Counted from the stretch's first letter, positions 1-8,392 are shown. The stretch: 64,000 nt of DNA from Actinomycetes bacterium (GCA_021785695.1 JAJYEQ010000006.1:1-64000); one strand, 5' to 3'. Notes: generated from the sequence alone by a model not told the origin. Numbers and translations are program-made.

Positions 1-111
1 CCAACGGATGATCTGGCCTACGATCGCTCGAAAGGAGGTGAGTTAGGGACCAGCGCTCACCAGCACAGCATCACCACCGGTGTTCAACAACTCCGGAACG
101 ACTGTGCAACT

Positions 112-126
112 ACGTCGGAATACGCA
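112..126. repeat. Left copy of a 15-bp inverted repeat
   Basis: These 15 bases are the exact reverse complement of 4434-4448 (TGCGTATTCCGACGT there). The two copies bracket the Asp-box gene, the ISL3 remnant and the second Asp-box-like gene. The left copy also overlaps a small palindrome, CTACGT (110-115) with ACGTAG (126-131). They may be ends of an inserted segment, but a chance match is not excluded. Confidence 0.4.
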
Positions 127-273
127 CGTAGCGGGTCCTCTCGCGGCCCGCGTGATGACACGTCGCGCGGGCCACGGGAGTCGGATGCGAGCGAATCCCG
201 GGACGCGTCGTCGAAGGTGACGCGTGTCGGCCCCGCCGCGAGGGTCGGGACAGATCGAGTTGAGGAACATGCC

Positions 274-2781
274 GTGAAACCGCGGATCTCCAACGTGGTC
301 GAAAATGATGCGCGTGACTCAGGCCACGGTGAGCGCCTATCACCCCGGAGAGGACCGCGGTGGGCGACGCCTCGGCTCCTCCGCGGTCAGTCTCGTGGGC
401 CCCTCTTGAGGTGGGCGACGCTTGCTCTGACGCTCGGGTCGATCGTCATCAGTTCGACCCTTCTGGTCGCGGGTCTCGCACGGGCCGGCTCGACCGCGTC
501 GCCCATGTGGTCGGCGATCGGACCGGCGCAGATCCCCAACGCTCACGATGGCGAGCCCGCAGACGCCAATCTGCTCGCCTCGGGCCGCATTCAGGCGTTC
601 GCGATGTCGACGACCAATCCGCTTGACATGATCGCGGGCGGCGGACAGGGTATAGGCAACTCCGGCCCTTCGAGTCAAGCGGGCGCCTTCGCGACGACTA
701 ATGGAGGTGTCACGTGGAGTCGTATTGACACCGGGCTCAGCGATCCGATGGTGGACTACCTCTGGATGGACCCGTCCAACCCGGAAATCCTGCTCGCGGC
801 GACGTGGACCGACGGCATCTTCCGATCGGTCGATGCGGGAGCGAAGTGGAGTCGAGTGTGGGCCGGATCGGCCACCACGATCCTCAACGTGGGCCCGACA
901 GTCTGGGCCGGCGTAAGTCAGGGCGTCGTCGCCTCGAAGGACGACGGCGCGACGTGGACGCTCGTTGAGGACACAGCCAGCCCGGTGAGGGCTCTCGCAG
1001 CCGGTGACGGAGCACTGTGGGCCGGTCTGGATAATGGCTCTATCGTCTACGAGAGCGCTCCCGCCGCAGCGTGGGACGTCGTGCTCACCGAGCCAGCATG
1101 TACGACGGCCTACGACGTGGCCGCCAATCCCGGCAACGCTTCGACCGCCATCATCGTGGAGTGGGATGGCTGCCGCGGAACCGGGGTCAATCTGACGACG
1201 ACCGATGGGGGAGCGACGTGGTCGACCTGGTCGGGCCCTCCTCCCGGCGGCTTCGGTAACTCAGGGGGATGGGCCAAGGTCGTCACCTACGATCCTCAGG
1301 ACGCCCGCGTAATCTACGCGAGCGCGGGTGACGGTCTATACGTGTCCACGGACGGTGGTACGTCCTGGACATTTCTGCACCTGATAGAGGACATCAACCT
1401 GATCGACGTGCCGGCGTCGTCCGGGGGCCCGTCGTTGGTGGTTGGCGGGGATCAGGGTCTCTACGACTCAAGGGACGGGGGCGCCACGTGGTCGGCCCTG
1501 ACCGCGTCAATTGACTCTGGTCTCCAGACGGGGCTCTCGGTGAGCGGCTCCGAGATCTTCACGGCGGTCCAAGACTTCAGTCCGGAGACGTCGTTCGATG
1601 GTGGCGCGACGTGGCAGCAGCTGACCGGTCCCGCCCCCCCCGTGTGTGAGGACGGTGTCGCGGTGATCAACCCATTCACGCCCCAGGACCAGTACGCGTG
1701 GAGCATCTGCGGGTTTGAGTACTCGACTGATGGCGGGCACACGTTCACGTTCACCTCGTCGCTCCCGGGAAGCGAGTGGACGTTCAACGGGGATCAGGAC
1801 TACATTGCGTTCGCCTCGGCGAGCCTCATGTACGCAGTCGCTAAGGACGGTGTGTACGAGAGCGCCGACGCGGGCGTGACCTGGACGAAGACGTCCTGGG
1901 GATTCGCGAATCCGAGCCTGGTCGTCGTTGATCCGTCGGACCCGGCCACGATCTTCGTGGGCGCCTGGCCGGCGGGCGGTTGCTGCGCCTCGCCCGGGTC
2001 GCTGTACGTGAGCCACGATGGCGGATCGACGTGGTCCACGGCGAACGTGGGCGCGGCGGCGGGTTGGCCGACGTCATTGGCGGTGGACCCGGCGAACTCC
2101 CAGGTCGTCCTGCTCGGATTCTCGACCCCCCCTTCCCAGGGCGGAGGCATCTTCGTTAGCGACGATGGGGGCAAGACGTTCAGCGCGGACAACCAAGGAC
2201 TCTTCGACAGCTATCCCAGCCTCAACGGAGCGGGGTACGTCTCCGACCTGGTGTACGCGGCCGATGGCTCGCTCGTGATGGCCTCGACCGCCGACGGGAT
2301 CTACGCAACGAGCTCAGCCGGCACGCCGTGGATCGACGTCGCGGGCAACGTGGTCCCGAAGTTCGTCACGTCCGTCGTGATCTCCGGCGGGACGATCTTC
2401 GCGGCCACCTACGGGGAAGGCGTCGTGACGTATCCTCTCGCCTCGATGGACGCGCTCGTGGTCGGTGCCGAGGCGGCGGCGGCAACGACCACCACGGTCC
2501 GGGGGGCGACGGTCCCGGGCGCGCCCTCTCTCCACCTGGAGGCCGATGCCCACGGTCTCGTCTCCGTCGCGATCCGGACCCCCCTCGGCGGCGGCAGCCG
2601 CGTCACGAGGTACCAGTACTCCATTGATGGTGGTCCGTGGAGGAACGTCGCGGTGGGTCGCCGCGACGTGCTCGTCCTACGCGGTCTGCACCGCGGTGCC
2701 CGGTACGACATCCGCGTCCGCGTTGGGAACCGACGGGGCGTCGGTCCTGCGTCGCGAACACTCCACGTCCTCGTCCGGTAG
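274..2781 (+). CDS. Secreted or membrane-anchored Asp-box (BNR) repeat protein with C-terminal Fn3-like domain
   Basis: Predicted 835-residue extracytoplasmic beta-propeller. A cationic N-terminus is followed by one hydrophobic segment (about residues 50-73, ATLALTLGSIVISSTLLVAG), a signal anchor or signal peptide. At least eleven Asp boxes of the type S/T-x-D-x-G-x-T-W follow, for example TTDGGATWS, STDGGTSWT, SHDGGSTWS and SADAGVTWT. This is the fold of sialidase- and sortilin-like propellers. The last ~90 residues look like a fibronectin type III domain (VTRYQYSIDGG...YDIRVRVGN). No sialidase catalytic set is evident, so the ligand or substrate is unknown. GTG 274 is chosen because GAGGA lies 8 bases upstream. 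An in-frame GTG at 217 has no such site, and the frame is open back to base 1. Base composition is less GC-rich than the housekeeping genes, which fits an accessory gene. Confidence 0.75.
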   Translation: MKPRISNVVENDARDSGHGERLSPRRGPRWATPRLLRGQSRGPLLRWATLALTLGSIVISSTLLVAGLARAGSTASPMWSAIGPAQIPNAHDGEPADANLLASGRIQAFAMSTTNPLDMIAGGGQGIGNSGPSSQAGAFATTNGGVTWSRIDTGLSDPMVDYLWMDPSNPEILLAATWTDGIFRSVDAGAKWSRVWAGSATTILNVGPTVWAGVSQGVVASKDDGATWTLVEDTASPVRALAAGDGALWAGLDNGSIVYESAPAAAWDVVLTEPACTTAYDVAANPGNASTAIIVEWDGCRGTGVNLTTTDGGATWSTWSGPPPGGFGNSGGWAKVVTYDPQDARVIYASAGDGLYVSTDGGTSWTFLHLIEDINLIDVPASSGGPSLVVGGDQGLYDSRDGGATWSALTASIDSGLQTGLSVSGSEIFTAVQDFSPETSFDGGATWQQLTGPAPPVCEDGVAVINPFTPQDQYAWSICGFEYSTDGGHTFTFTSSLPGSEWTFNGDQDYIAFASASLMYAVAKDGVYESADAGVTWTKTSWGFANPSLVVVDPSDPATIFVGAWPAGGCCASPGSLYVSHDGGSTWSTANVGAAAGWPTSLAVDPANSQVVLLGFSTPPSQGGGIFVSDDGGKTFSADNQGLFDSYPSLNGAGYVSDLVYAADGSLVMASTADGIYATSSAGTPWIDVAGNVVPKFVTSVVISGGTIFAATYGEGVVTYPLASMDALVVGAEAAAATTTTVRGATVPGAPSLHLEADAHGLVSVAIRTPLGGGSRVTRYQYSIDGGPWRNVAVGRRDVLVLRGLHRGARYDIRVRVGNRRGVGPASRTLHVLVR

Positions 2782-2855
2782 GTCGGTGGGGTAGCCCCTT
2801 CGGAGGTACCGCCTCGCGCTGACTCTGATGTTGCTCGCCTCGCGATGTGGGAGAC

Positions 2856-3519
2856 GTGGTCGACGTCATAGACCACGTCAGTTGCGGGACGATCGCGTTC
2901 TGCCCTCAGGGCTCCGGGAGCAAGGTCGATCAGCGCATTCCCTTCCCCTGGCACCTCGTCACCGACTCATCCGGGCGCTGGCTCACCCGCCAGATCGGCC
3001 GTCACAGCCGCAGCGTCTAAGAGATCGCCGACGAGCTCGGTTGTTATTGGCATACCGTCAACGACGCGCTCGTGCGCCACGGCGAGGCGCTCAAGGACGA
3101 CGATGACCGCTTCGGCCTCGTCGAGGCGCCGGGTCGCGACGAGACGCTCTACGTGCGCGACGGCGAATGTCGCCGCCCGCGCTCTTGCACCTCCTTCGTG
3201 GACGTCGCCACCGGTCAGCTGCTCGACGTCGTTCCTGGTCGCGACAGCCACGAGCCAATCTCCTGGTTGCAGCGGCGCGACGGTCACTGGCGCTTCAACG
3301 GGGCCTAGGCCATCCTCGACCTCTCTGGTCTCTACCGCCAGGTCTTTGACACGGCCCTGCCCCGGGGCCCACCAGATCGCCGACCCCTGCCATCTGGTGA
3401 AGCTCGCCAACGCCAAGATCGACGAGTGCCGGCGTCGGGTCCAGAACGAAGTCGGCGATCACACCCCACGCGAGGTCGAGGACGAGTATCGTGCCAAGCC
3501 TCAGGCGACGGGGGCCTGA
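2856..3519 (+). pseudogene. Broken ISL3-family transposase
   Basis: The translation recalls the N-terminal half of ISL3-family transposases: TRQIGRHSRSV, then EIADELGCYWHTVNDA, then GQLLDVVPGR, and finally LVKLANAKIDECRRRVQNE. It is not functional. There is an in-frame TAA at 3018-3020 and a TAG at 3306-3308. The frame also shifts between about 3345 and 3375, because AILDLSGLYRQVFDTALP is in the first frame and ADPCHLVKLANAK is in another. The C-terminal half of the transposase is missing, and no clear terminal inverted repeats were found next to it. It is an old insertion now decaying. Exact ends are uncertain. Confidence 0.8.
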
Positions 3520-3635
3520 GAAAACCGACCACCAGAGTTTCTGCGGAACCTGGAACGAATCAGTGACGGGCGGGAGCGATCGCCGCGTTGCGCACCCGAG
3601 GTTGATGGCAATCGTCGTGACATCACGAGTCAAGG

Positions 3636-4193
3636 TCATCGAGAGCTGCTGAGGCGCCACCTTCGCCCGCTCGAGGCTGAGGAGTAGCGGAGGGTCGTGA
3701 CAGGGTGGCCCAGTGAGCGGACGACGGCCTGCATGGCCACGGGGAATCCCGCTTGGGGTGGCGGGGCCTTCGGGAGAGAGACGTCAACGATATTGCCTGG
3801 CATCCATGCGCTGTACCACTGGCGTCCTGCGTCCCAGGTCACGTCGAGGACATTCATGCCCTTCGAATACGCGACAACGACCGTATTGGTGAAGACGGTC
3901 AGTGAGTTGACGTTGGCGCCCGCTGCTCCCGTGATGGCGAGCCACGGTCCAGCGATCGTCCAGGTGCGACCATGGCTGTGGGTGTGGATTGGATACTGCT
4001 CGGGGTTGCCTGCTGGGCCGTCCCACACAACGGCCCAGCCGGTGTTTCCAGTGAACACGGGTCCGGCGACGAGTTCGCCCGTCCTCCATCTGGCGGGTGT
4101 CCCGAAGGGAAGGGGTCTCGGGTAGGCGGTGCCGATGGGATCAGTGACGAGTCTTGCCATGATCGCCCTGGGCCAACGTGACGTCTGACTCAC
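3636..4193 (-). CDS. Secreted Asp-box-like protein, probably a truncated gene remnant
   Basis: The 185-residue frame reads as an extracytoplasmic protein and contains degenerate Asp-box-like pieces (SHGRTWTI, TWDAGRQWYS, SSASSGRRW), so it may be related to the propeller gene at 274-2781. Upstream of the first GTG (4193) the frame stays open to a TAG near 4340. It encodes what looks like a signal peptide (QRSRQLRWLPALAALTTAV, then a small-residue region ending in AGAVSQT), but no ATG, GTG or TTG precedes it. Either a CTG start is used or the 5' end has decayed. The 3' end runs towards the ISL3 remnant, so it may be truncated by that insertion. Function unknown. Confidence 0.45.
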   Translation of the reverse strand: MSQTSRWPRAIMARLVTDPIGTAYPRPLPFGTPARWRTGELVAGPVFTGNTGWAVVWDGPAGNPEQYPIHTHSHGRTWTIAGPWLAITGAAGANVNSLTVFTNTVVVAYSKGMNVLDVTWDAGRQWYSAWMPGNIVDVSLPKAPPPQAGFPVAMQAVVRSLGHPVTTLRYSSASSGRRWRLSSSR

Positions 4194-4433
4194 GGCTCCT
4201 GCCCTAGGGAAACCCGTACCAACCGAGACAGCCGTAGTCAGCGCTGCCAGCGCTGGCAGCCATCTGAGTTGTCGAGAACGCTGCTTTACGGCCGTGCACC
4301 TGACGATAGTGCTCTCGGCGGCGCGACCAGCCTCAGCAGCATCCCCTGCCTACGGCGTCCTCGACTGCGATGCCCCAAGGGAACACGACTGACTGGGGAG
4401 ATGTGACCTTCGCCAGTGTGCGAACGGGCGTCA

Positions 4434-4448
4434 TGCGTATTCCGACGT
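4434..4448. repeat. Right copy of a 15-bp inverted repeat
   Basis: TGCGTATTCCGACGT, exact reverse complement of 112-126. It overlaps the left arm of the CGTTTACGA / TCGTAAACG inverted repeat by three bases. Confidence 0.4.
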
Positions 4449-4481
4449 TTACGAACACCTAGTCGGGAGTTCTCGTAAACG
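4446..4481. repeat. 9-bp perfect inverted repeat with 18-base spacer
   Basis: CGTTTACGA at 4446-4454 and TCGTAAACG at 4473-4481. It is AT-richer than its surroundings. It lies just beyond the 3' end of the DUF1801 gene, so a regulator site or a recombination site are both possible. There is no U-tract that would make it a classical terminator. Confidence 0.4.
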
Positions 4482-4503
4482 ACTCGGTTAGAGCGCGAAG
4501 TAG

Positions 4504-4962
4504 TCAGTCTCGCGTGACGGCGCGTGTCACCAGTTCGCGCACGCGCGCCTGCGTCTCGGGGTCGAGAGCGCGCAGCGCAAAGCTGGTCGGCCACAGGGCG
4601 CCGTCGTCGAGCCGGGCCTGGTCGGAGAAGCCGAGGGTCGCGTAGCGCGCCTTGAACTTGGCGGCTGCCTGGAAGAAGCACAGCACGTGGCCGTCGAGCG
4701 CGTAGGCCGGCATCCCGTACCAGGTGCGCGGCTCCAGCTGGGGAGCGCACTCCAGGATCAGCGCGTGGAGACGCTCGGCCAGGGCTCGATCGGCGTCGGG
4801 CATCTCGGCGATCTTGGCCAGCACGTCGGCCGTACCGTCCGCCCGGCTGGTGGCCGAAGTCCGCCGGGCCGCGGCGCGGACCTCGCGGGCCCGCTCGCGC
4901 ATGGCGGCGCGCTCCTCGGCGCTGAATCCCTCGGACTCGTCTCTAGTTCCCTGGGTGGGCAC
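4504..4962 (-). CDS. DUF1801 (YdhG/YjbR-like) family protein
   Basis: 152 residues. The C-terminal ~100 residues fit the DUF1801 / iron-chaperone-like fold (LHALILECAPQLEPRTWYGMPAY, then VLCFFQAAAKFKARYATLGF). The N-terminal ~45 residues are charged and helical (EERAAMRERAREVRAAARR). Family members are small cytosolic proteins of poorly defined role, so no reaction is assigned. GTG 4962 has GGGAG about 5 bases upstream. A TAGGAT box (minus strand, 5009-5004) lies farther up and could be its promoter. It is the first normal-composition gene after the accessory patch. Confidence 0.75.
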   Translation of the reverse strand: MPTQGTRDESEGFSAEERAAMRERAREVRAAARRTSATSRADGTADVLAKIAEMPDADRALAERLHALILECAPQLEPRTWYGMPAYALDGHVLCFFQAAAKFKARYATLGFSDQARLDDGALWPTSFALRALDPETQARVRELVTRAVTRD

Positions 4963-5003
4963 GGCGACTCCCTGGCTCTCGGGGCCGCGGGTGCGGCGCG
5001 CTC

Positions 5004-5009
5004 ATCCTA
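5004..5009 (-). promoter_or_regulatory. -10 box of the DUF1801 gene
   Basis: TAGGAT on the minus strand, 41 bases before GTG 4962. The gene also has a Shine-Dalgarno sequence, so this would be a leadered transcript. Confidence 0.4.
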
Positions 5010-5041
5010 GGACGGTGTCCGCGCGGGCCTCGGGCTGGCCT

Positions 5042-6298
5042 TTAGGCGACTAGCGACCAGGGATTCTCGAGGTAGGTCGTCAGGGTCCGCAGGAACTGGG
5101 CGGCCAGCGCGCCATCGATCACCCGGTGGTCGCTCGACAGGGTGTAGCGCAGGCGGTAGCCAGCTTCCACGGTCCCGTCGACCACCACCGGCTCGGTCGT
5201 CGTGGCGCCGACCGCCAGGATCGCGGCCTCGGGCGGGTTGATGATCGCGGTGAACTGCTCCACGCCGAACATGCCGAGGTTCGAGATCGTGAAGGTGCCG
5301 CCCGACATGTCCTCGACGCTCAGGCGCCGCTCTTCGGCCCGGGCCATCAGCCGGTGGGTCTCGGCGCCGATGTCGGTCACGGTGCGCTGTTCGGCGTCGG
5401 TGATGACCGGGACGACCAGGCCGTGCGCGGAGGCGACCGCCACCCCGATGTTGATCCGTCGGTGCACGAGCATGGTGGTGGCCGTGTCGTCGACGTAGGA
5501 GCTGTTGACGCCGGGGTGCTCGCGCAGGGCGAGCGCGCAGGCCTTGACCACCAGGTCGTTGACGCTCACCTTGGGACGGCTGACCGCGGCCAGCTGGCCG
5601 TTGAGCTCGCGGCGCATGCGCACCAGGGGGCCGGCGTCGGCCACCGCGGTCGCGTAGAAGTGGGGAACGGTGCGCGCGCTCTCGCTCATGCGACGGGCGA
5701 TGACGCGCCGCGTGCTGGTGACCGGCACGGCCTCGGAGCCACGCTTCTCATCGGTCACGACGACAGCTGGCCCCCGCAGCTCGGTGAAGGCCTCGTGGAC
5801 CTGGCTGCGGTGCTCGAGCATCTCGGTCAGGTCGTGGCGCACGATGCGACCGCCGGGGCCGGTGCCCCGCACGTCGCGCAGGTCCAACTGATGCTCCCGC
5901 GCGAGCCGGCGCACCAGGGGCGAGGCCACCAGGCGGTCGGCAGCGACACTGGGCTCGAGGGTCGGTGCCGGCGCTGCGGGCGGAGGGACTGGAGCCGCAG
6001 CGGGCGCGACGGCGGGCGTCGCCGTAGCCACGGCAGCGGGCGCACTGGCCTGGTGAGCGGCGCCAGTGGCGTCCAGCAAGGCGATGGGTGCCCCGATCGG
6101 CACGGTCTGTCCTTCGGTCACGAGGATCTCCGACAGCACTCCGTTGTCGTAGGCCTCGTACTCCATGACGGCCTTGTCGGTCTCGATCTCGACCAGGATG
6201 TCGCCGGCCCGCACGTGATCGCCCGGGTGCTTGTGCCACGTGGCGATCGTCCCCTCCTCCATGGTGTCGGAGAGCCGGGGCATCGTGATCTCAATCAT
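5042..6298 (-). CDS. pdhC: Dihydrolipoamide acyltransferase (E2) of a pyruvate/2-oxoacid dehydrogenase complex
   Basis: 418 residues. E2 passes the acyl group from E1 to coenzyme A through a swinging lipoyl arm. One lipoyl domain spans residues 1-78, with the lipoylated Lys42 in ETDKAVMEYEA. A Pro/Ala-rich linker follows, then a peripheral subunit-binding domain (about 124-160, SPLVRRLAREHQLDL...GTGPGGRI). The catalytic domain ends with DHRVIDGA, giving His391 and Asp395. It is the last gene of the E1a-E1b-E2 operon, and its ATG overlaps the E1b stop by 8 bases (ATGATTGA). E3 (lipoamide dehydrogenase) is not encoded here. Acetyl-CoA formation from pyruvate is most likely, but a branched-chain substrate cannot be excluded from sequence alone. 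Confidence 0.92.
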   Translation of the reverse strand: MIEITMPRLSDTMEEGTIATWHKHPGDHVRAGDILVEIETDKAVMEYEAYDNGVLSEILVTEGQTVPIGAPIALLDATGAAHQASAPAAVATATPAVAPAAAPVPPPAAPAPTLEPSVAADRLVASPLVRRLAREHQLDLRDVRGTGPGGRIVRHDLTEMLEHRSQVHEAFTELRGPAVVVTDEKRGSEAVPVTSTRRVIARRMSESARTVPHFYATAVADAGPLVRMRRELNGQLAAVSRPKVSVNDLVVKACALALREHPGVNSSYVDDTATTMLVHRRINIGVAVASAHGLVVPVITDAEQRTVTDIGAETHRLMARAEERRLSVEDMSGGTFTISNLGMFGVEQFTAIINPPEAAILAVGATTTEPVVVDGTVEAGYRLRYTLSSDHRVIDGALAAQFLRTLTTYLENPWSLVA

Positions 6299-7304
6299 GT
6301 CCCACCTTCACGTGGCGGCGGCCGACGGCGTCGAGCGTCTGGTACACCGCGGCGATCACGTCATCGGTCGAGGGCAGGGCGGCGGTCTCCAGGGGCTTGG
6401 CGTAGGGGAGGGGCACCTCGGCCATGGCCACGCGGCGCACCGGGGCGTCCAGGTCGTCGAACGCGCCATCGGAGATGGTGGCCGCGACCTCGGCGCCGAT
6501 GCCGTAAGTCAGCCAGTCGTCCTCCAGGACCACGGCGGCGTGCGTCTTGCGCACCGAGGCCACGATGGTCGCCCGGTCCAAGGGACGCAGGCTCATCAGG
6601 TCGACCACCTCGATGTCGAGCCCTTCGGAGGCGGCCAGCTGGTCGGCCACCTGCGCGGCGACGTGGGCGGTGCGCGAGTATCCGACCAGGGTCAGATCGC
6701 GACCCTGGCGCGTCACCCGCGCGCGCCCGATGGGTGCGGGAGGCAGGTCGTCGGGCACCTCGCCCTTGGTGTTGTACAGGGCCAGGTTCTCGAGGAACAG
6801 GACCGGGTCGTCATCGCGGATGGCCGCCTGGAGCAGGGCGCGAGCGTCGGCCGGCGTCGAAGGCGCGACGACCTTGAGGCCCGGGACGAAGGCGTAGTAG
6901 AGCTCGACGTTCTGGGAGTGGGTCGCCCCCAACTGCTGACCCCCGCCGCCGGGGGTGCGGATCACCAGCGGCACACTGGCCTGGCCCCCGAACATGCCGT
7001 AGATCTTGGCGGCGTGGTTCACGATCTGGTCCAGAGCCAGGAGGGAGAAGTTGATCGTCATGATCTCGACCACGGGCCGCAGCCCCAGCATGGCCGCGCC
7101 GATCGCCGCGCCGGTGAAGCCCTCCTCGGCGATGGGCGTGTCGCGCACGCGACGCGGGCCGAACTCCTCGAGCAGGCCGGCGGTGATCTTGTAGGAGCCC
7201 TCGAAGACGCCGATCTCCTCGCCCAGGAGGAAGACGCGCTCGTCGCGCAGCATCTCGTCGCGCAGCGTGTCGTGCAGCGCCTGGCGGTACGTCATGATGG
7301 CCAT
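6291..7304 (-). CDS. pdhB: 2-oxoacid (pyruvate) dehydrogenase E1 component, beta subunit
   Basis: 337 residues, normal length for E1 beta. It forms the thiamine-diphosphate E1 heterotetramer with the product of the gene upstream. Typical segments are MTYRQALHDTLRDEM, VFLLGEEIGVFEGSYK, IAEEGFTGAAIGAAMLGLRP and the C-terminal TPYAKPLE-like PLPYAKPLETAALP. The start at 7304 (ATG, MAIMTYRQ) is chosen over a much longer upstream frame that is only the shadow of E1 alpha. Its A overlaps the last base of the E1-alpha TGA (TGATG), which indicates translational coupling. The frame then overlaps pdhC by 8 bases. Confidence 0.93.
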   Translation of the reverse strand: MAIMTYRQALHDTLRDEMLRDERVFLLGEEIGVFEGSYKITAGLLEEFGPRRVRDTPIAEEGFTGAAIGAAMLGLRPVVEIMTINFSLLALDQIVNHAAKIYGMFGGQASVPLVIRTPGGGGQQLGATHSQNVELYYAFVPGLKVVAPSTPADARALLQAAIRDDDPVLFLENLALYNTKGEVPDDLPPAPIGRARVTRQGRDLTLVGYSRTAHVAAQVADQLAASEGLDIEVVDLMSLRPLDRATIVASVRKTHAAVVLEDDWLTYGIGAEVAATISDGAFDDLDAPVRRVAMAEVPLPYAKPLETAALPSTDDVIAAVYQTLDAVGRRHVKVGHD

Positions 7305-8392
7305 CAGCTCTCCACTTCCTCGGGTCGCGGTGCCGGCGGGAACAGCGGATCGCCCGGGTAGCGGGCTCCGACGTTGTCGACCGGCGTGGCGTAGGTGTAG
7401 TCGAACAGGGTCGACACGTCGGGCGAGGCGCTCGCCTCGGCGAACTGGGCGGCCTCCTCGACGATGCGCAGCGCCGCGCGATCCATCTCCTCGAGCTGCT
7501 CGTCGCTGAGCACGCCCGCGGCGACCAGGCGCGCGGCCAGCGCGGGCACCGGATCGTGCGCGCGCAGGTCGGCGACCTCGGCCTCGGTGCGGTACTTGGC
7601 CGGGTCCACGACCGAGTGGCCGCGCAGGCGCTCGCTGACCACCTCGAGCAGGTAGGGCTCGCCGTCGCGCGCGCTGGCCACGGCGATCTCGGTGGCGGCC
7701 GCCACGGCGACGGGGTCGAGCCCGTCGACGCGGGCCGAGGCCATGCGGTACGCGGCCCCGCGGCGGAAGAGCTCGGGCTCGGCCGAGGAGGCCTCGACGG
7801 TGGTGCCCATCCCCAGGCGGTTGTTGATGATGACGTAGACGATCGGGAGGTGCCACAGGGCGGCCAGGTTCAAGGACTCGTGGAAGGCACCGATGTTGGT
7901 GGTGCCGTCGCCCATGGTGCACATGACGATCTCACGACCGCCCCGGTACTCGATGGCCAGGGCGGCGCCGGTGGCCAGGGGAACCTGCCCGCCCACGATG
8001 CCGTACCCGCCCAGCAGGCGGTGCGCGGTGTCGAACATGTGCATCGAGCCGCCCCAGCCCTTGGAGACGCCGTCGGTGCGCCCGTAGAGCTCGGCCATCA
8101 CCCGGTTGGGATCGATCCCGCGGTCCACGGCGTACCCGTGCTCGCGGTAGTTGGTGAACAGGTAGTCCGTCGGCTCCAGGGCCGTCAGGAGGCCGACGAT
8201 GGCCGCCTCCTCGCCCAGGTTCAGGTGGCAGTAGCCGCCGATGTGGGCTTGGGTGTACGCGCGCGCGGTGCGCTCCTCGAAGCGGCGGATGAGCAGCATG
8301 CGCCGGTAGAAATCGACGAGGCGCTGGTGCTCGGCGGTCGCATCCCCGCCAGCCGCGGCGCGCGGCCGCGTCGAGCGGGCGGCCGGGCTCAC
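7304..8392 (-). CDS. pdhA: 2-oxoacid (pyruvate) dehydrogenase E1 component, alpha subunit
   Basis: 362 residues. It contributes the thiamine-diphosphate motif that starts GDGTTNIGAFHESLNLAA and ends about 30 residues later at INN. FEERTARAYTQAHIGGYCHLN and GKGWGGSMHMFD-type segments (here SKGWGGSMHMFD) match the pyruvate-dehydrogenase E1-alpha family. The phosphorylation-loop equivalent is RLRGHSVVDPAKYR. GTG 8392 is chosen because AGAAGG lies about 6 bases upstream. It is first in the operon with pdhB and pdhC, and a minus-strand TAGACT box lies at 8465-8460. Decarboxylation of pyruvate is the likely job; branched-chain oxoacids are the alternative. Confidence 0.92.
   Translation of the reverse strand: MSPAARSTRPRAAAGGDATAEHQRLVDFYRRMLLIRRFEERTARAYTQAHIGGYCHLNLGEEAAIVGLLTALEPTDYLFTNYREHGYAVDRGIDPNRVMAELYGRTDGVSKGWGGSMHMFDTAHRLLGGYGIVGGQVPLATGAALAIEYRGGREIVMCTMGDGTTNIGAFHESLNLAALWHLPIVYVIINNRLGMGTTVEASSAEPELFRRGAAYRMASARVDGLDPVAVAAATEIAVASARDGEPYLLEVVSERLRGHSVVDPAKYRTEAEVADLRAHDPVPALAARLVAAGVLSDEQLEEMDRAALRIVEEAAQFAEASASPDVSTLFDYTYATPVDNVGARYPGDPLFPPAPRPEEVES

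Larger units (their letters stand above)
4194..4503. other. Intergenic stretch with start-less signal-peptide frame and an inverted repeat
   Basis: About 310 bases. The left half carries, on the minus strand, the signal-peptide-like frame described for the gene ending at 3636. The right half holds a 15-bp repeat copy (4434-4448) and a 9-bp inverted repeat, CGTTTACGA (4446-4454) and TCGTAAACG (4473-4481), 18 bases apart, which could be an operator or hairpin. No other coding frame is convincing. Confidence 0.5.

Noticed and set aside
31-41. AAAGGAGGTGA near the left edge, complementary to the 16S 3' end
   Set aside because: The flanking sequence is not the end of 16S rRNA, and no start codon with a sensible frame follows at the right spacing. 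It lies inside the open frame running into the propeller gene.
217-273. GTG 217 as the start of the propeller gene
   Set aside because: No Shine-Dalgarno precedes it, while GAGGA lies 8 bases before GTG 274. The open frame to base 1 leaves some doubt.
3697-4125. A 142-residue plus-strand frame opposite the Asp-box-like gene
   Set aside because: The minus strand has a signal-peptide-like stretch and Asp-box-like pieces; the plus frame has neither.
5126-6877. A 583-residue plus-strand frame over pdhC-pdhB
   Set aside because: Shadow of the E2 and E1-beta genes; no family pattern.
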